23,537 nt of DNA from Vulcanimicrobiota bacterium (lineage in GTDB: Bacteria > Vulcanimicrobiota > Vulcanimicrobiia > Vulcanimicrobiales > Vulcanimicrobiaceae), in the NCBI GenBank assembly GCA_003167055.1, contig PMUE01000147.1, forward strand, positions 1 through 23,537, written 5' to 3'. The translations under genes and the position numbers were made by a program. The notes beneath the pieces are model-generated. The model ran no database searches, had not been told where the DNA came from, and saw nothing but the letters and a program-made list of their open reading frames with translations. Each line of letters starts with the position of its first letter. Within the stretch, counting starts at the first letter, position 1. Shown piece by piece: positions 21,478 through 23,537 of this stretch.

Positions 21478-22251
21478 CTATGGTGTTTTTCGAACGGGAA
21501 CGCTGACGTCACACACGGAGAAATCCGCACCGTGAATCTTGCGCGCTTCCGCGACCAGCGCATCGAACTGTGGCGAGTGCACGTCGAGCGCGTCGAAACT
21601 CGGACGCTGAGCCGTGGGAAGATCCGCGAGGACGCGCACGCGCACCAAGCGATCGGGATGCGCAGGCGGGACTCCGACGGCTACCGCGCGCAGAACGTCG
21701 TGGCCCGCAATGATTCGCCCCACGACGGTGTAGTCGTGGTCGAAATAGCGCGTCGTGCCGCGCATGAAAAAAATCTCGGCATTGGCCGTGTCGACCCCGC
21801 GCTCGCGGCCCATGCCCATCACGCCGTCGCAATACGCTCCCCACGTGACCGGCGTGCCGGTCGTGCTCGAAGCGCCGACGGGAAATATCCCGAGGAAGCC
21901 TTCGGCCTCCGAACCGCTGCGCACAAAGCGAATCTTGCTCGCCGGGATCTTGGCCGAGAACTCCGCGCGCAGATCAGGTAAGACGGAACGGTCGCCGTCA
22001 TGATTGTGCGGATCGCCGGTCTGGATGAAATTGAAGCCCGGTGTATCCACGACGCGCCACATCAAGAGCCCGTCATAAACGTGCATGCGCGCAAGTTGTT
22101 TTATTCGCGCCACGGCCTTTGGCGCGAGCCCCGGATCGAGCGCGACGATCGCGCGACCCTTGCTCGTGTCCACCACCAGCGCGTTTTGCGGATCGACGGG
22201 ATGCCACGCGTTCGTAAGAGCGCCGAGTAGCCAGAACAGCATCACGTGCAT
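21478..22251 (-). CDS. Exported cyclophilin-type peptidyl-prolyl cis-trans isomerase
   Basis: A 257-residue cyclophilin-fold protein with an N-terminal signal peptide (MHVMLFWLLGALTNA). It opens NALVVDTSKGRAIVALDPGLAP, the usual strand of bacterial cyclophilins. YDGLLMWRVVDTPGFNFIQTGDP keeps the catalytic Arg and the F-x-x-Q-x-GDP core of the FHRVI..FMIQGGDP motif. GFLGIF, ANAEIFFMRG and YTVVGRIIAGHDVL follow. The ~60 residues after the fold end (DLPTAQRPSF onward) are an extra tail. ATG at 22251 is chosen because the signal begins there; a longer frame to 22326 overlaps the phosphatase. It starts 2 bp after the phosphatase stop, so they form one operon. Confidence 0.88.
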   Translation of the reverse strand: MHVMLFWLLGALTNAWHPVDPQNALVVDTSKGRAIVALDPGLAPKAVARIKQLARMHVYDGLLMWRVVDTPGFNFIQTGDPHNHDGDRSVLPDLRAEFSAKIPASKIRFVRSGSEAEGFLGIFPVGASSTTGTPVTWGAYCDGVMGMGRERGVDTANAEIFFMRGTTRYFDHDYTVVGRIIAGHDVLRAVAVGVPPAHPDRLVRVRVLADLPTAQRPSFDALDVHSPQFDALVAEARKIHGADFSVCDVSVPVRKTP

Positions 22252-22253
22252 CA

Positions 22254-22898
22254 CTAGGGGAGATAGTACATCGGATTGGGGAGTTTGTAGAGTTGGTCGG
22301 CGTATCCGCCGCGCAGGTCGCTCCACTGGTCGCCGATGCTGGCCAAGATGTCGTAGCCTTGTCGTTCGATTGCCGCACGCGTGCGTGACTTGTACGGGAT
22401 GACCGACGCCGCCGTATCCGACGCGGGCCGCAAATAGAGTGCGATCGGCATCGGATATCCCGCGGCGGTCAGCTCGTGCTGGGTGATCGCGCGTCCCGGC
22501 TCACGGCGGCCGGTGACGTAAAAGACGGCGACGTGTTGGCCCGTGAGATAACGAGCGAGTTGCAGCGTCGGTTCGATCGGCGGGAAACGATCGGCGCGCT
22601 CCCACTGCGACCAGGTGCGCTCGGTGTACGCGAAGTTATAGGCTCGCTCGTAGGCGTACGACGAGAGCATCGTATCGTCGATATCGAAGACGACCGCGGG
22701 TTTGCGCACGCCTTGCTTGAGCCGCGCATCGACGTACGATTTCAGGTGCGCGTCGACGTTGGAAACGTCGCGTTCATAATGACCGGACTGATAGTAGGTG
22801 TTGATTTCGGTTTTTACGGTGTCGAGGTTCGGGATATCGCTGCCGTGCGCGTAGACGGTGGAGAGCACCGCGGCAAGGATCGAGGCGAGCAGCGTCAT
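22254..22898 (-). CDS. Exported HAD acid phosphatase (class B/IIIB type)
   Basis: A 214-residue exported phosphatase. The signal peptide is MTLLASILAAVLSTVYAHG. The HAD motif I is VVFDIDDTMLSSY (DID about 72-74), motif II is FYVTGRRE, motif III includes PYKSRTRAAIE and motif IV is GDQWSDLRGG. The family hydrolyses phosphomonoesters in the periplasm; this resembles the secreted acid phosphatase/e(P4)-like IIIB group. No lipobox is present. The ATG overlaps the stop of the phosphoesterase by 4 bp (ATGA). With the upstream phosphoesterase this suggests phosphate scavenging from organic phosphates. Confidence 0.9.
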   Translation of the reverse strand: MTLLASILAAVLSTVYAHGSDIPNLDTVKTEINTYYQSGHYERDVSNVDAHLKSYVDARLKQGVRKPAVVFDIDDTMLSSYAYERAYNFAYTERTWSQWERADRFPPIEPTLQLARYLTGQHVAVFYVTGRREPGRAITQHELTAAGYPMPIALYLRPASDTAASVIPYKSRTRAAIERQGYDILASIGDQWSDLRGGYADQLYKLPNPMYYLP

Positions 22899-23537
22899 GC
22901 CCCGATCCTGCGGCGCGGACGTGTGCCCGGTTCTTGCGCCGGCATGCGCTGCTGCGCCGGCACGTCGGGCCGTGGCAACCGTTCGACGTCACGTTCTGTT
23001 CGCGCGAGCGCCGCCACCGTTTCAGGAAGAACCGGCGTATCGAGACGCGCTGGTTCCCCGAATCCGAATGCGGCGGTGAGATCGCCCGTGTTCGCGCGGC
23101 GCCACGCGCTCAGGTTCGGGACTTCCACCCCGTAGCGCGCTTCGAGCAAACGAAGCACGGAGGTGTGATCGAACGTGTTACTGCAGACATATCCGCCGCG
23201 CGAGAACGGCGAGGCAACGATGCACGGCACGCGAAAGCCGAGGCCGATCGGACGGCCGTCGACGAACTCGCCGGGCGTTCCGGGCGGCGGCATGGGCGGA
23301 ACGACGTGATCGAATTGTCCGTCGTTTTCGTCGTAATTTATAATGAAGGCTGTTTTCGCCCAGACGCTCGGATTGCTCCATAGTGCCGCAAGCATCTGGT
23401 GAATGAAGTCGGCGCCTTCGGCCGGGAGATACGCCGGATGCTCACACTGTTTTGCATGGCCCATGACCCACGTCACTTGCGGCAAATTCCCGCTTCGCAG
23501 ATCGTCGAGAAATTTTGCAAAAGGACGGCCCGTGAGC
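22895..23537 (-). CDS. Phosphoesterase (phospholipase C / AcpA-type), 5' end outside window
   Basis: The C-terminal part of a PF04185-like phosphoesterase, family of bacterial phospholipase C and AcpA acid phosphatases. The frame is open to the window edge (GRPFAKFLDDLRSGNLPQVT just inside), so the start lies beyond 23537; the TTG near 23485 is internal. Visible motifs: EHPAYLPAEGADFIHQML, IINYDENDGQFDHVVPP (metal/active-site acid cluster), FRVPCIVASPFSRGGYVC and DHTSVLRLLEARYGV. A proline- and arginine-rich tail ends in RPRRRIGA. It overlaps the phosphatase start by 4 bp and heads an organic-phosphate operon. The catalytic N-terminal region is not seen. Confidence 0.88.
   Translation of the reverse strand, partial: LTGRPFAKFLDDLRSGNLPQVTWVMGHAKQCEHPAYLPAEGADFIHQMLAALWSNPSVWAKTAFIINYDENDGQFDHVVPPMPPPGTPGEFVDGRPIGLGFRVPCIVASPFSRGGYVCSNTFDHTSVLRLLEARYGVEVPNLSAWRRANTGDLTAAFGFGEPARLDTPVLPETVAALARTERDVERLPRPDVPAQQRMPAQEPGTRPRRRIGA

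Overview
Organism. All genes here are bacterial. Bases 1 to about 1430 (truncated rsmI, a glycine-tailed RRM protein, and a tRNA-like 3' end followed by a terminator) look to me like Verrucomicrobia. The rest, with CpG-rich coding, many non-ATG starts, many small exported proteins, STAND ATPases and PadR control, resembles uncultured soil lineages such as Eremiobacterota (WPS-2). Both assignments come from remembered family style, not from a search. The step near 1430 could be an island edge, a contig chimera, or an ordinary neighbourhood.

Layout. (a) 1-1460: rsmI, RRM protein, tRNA-like 3' end and terminator, all forward. (b) 1496-3808: a leftward run of small exported proteins with strong Shine-Dalgarno sites and mostly GTG/TTG starts. 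It includes an imperfect 230-bp palindrome (3207-3436) built from two truncated paralogs placed tail to tail. (c) 3880-6878: two ArsR-type palindromic operators, an ArsR regulator, a PLP-dependent decarboxylase and a quinone-oxidoreductase-type dehydrogenase, forward. (d) 6925-9838: a leftward operon of class V aminotransferase, MFS permease and one more small exported protein. (e) 9892-10386: a forward lipoprotein whose 3' end overlaps the next convergent gene. (f) 10315-16089: a tightly packed leftward five-gene operon: PadR regulator, 4-TM protein with a permease-prefix-like segment, exported alpha/beta hydrolase, exported unknown protein, and a membrane-anchored GAF-STAND ATPase-TPR protein. 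Its promoter carries a perfect 11-bp inverted repeat. (g) 16106-16573: another exported protein of the family in (b) and (d). (h) 16739-19174: XRE-STAND-TPR regulator, probably leaderless. (i) 19175-19843: exported protein with an internal 15-residue repeat. (j) 19903-21475: unknown protein, cysteine synthase and a 55-residue helical protein. (k) 21478-23537: leftward phosphoesterase (cut by the window end), HAD acid phosphatase and cyclophilin-type isomerase.

Most notable. First, a divergent family of small exported proteins sharing an N-N-x-[TS] segment near the mature N-terminus and a later R-[AT]-E-[VI] ... C segment, repeated in at least three places. Second, the PadR operon, which combines an autoregulated switch, exported hydrolytic and unknown proteins, and a membrane-tethered GAF-STAND ATPase. 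I know of no described system with this gene set.
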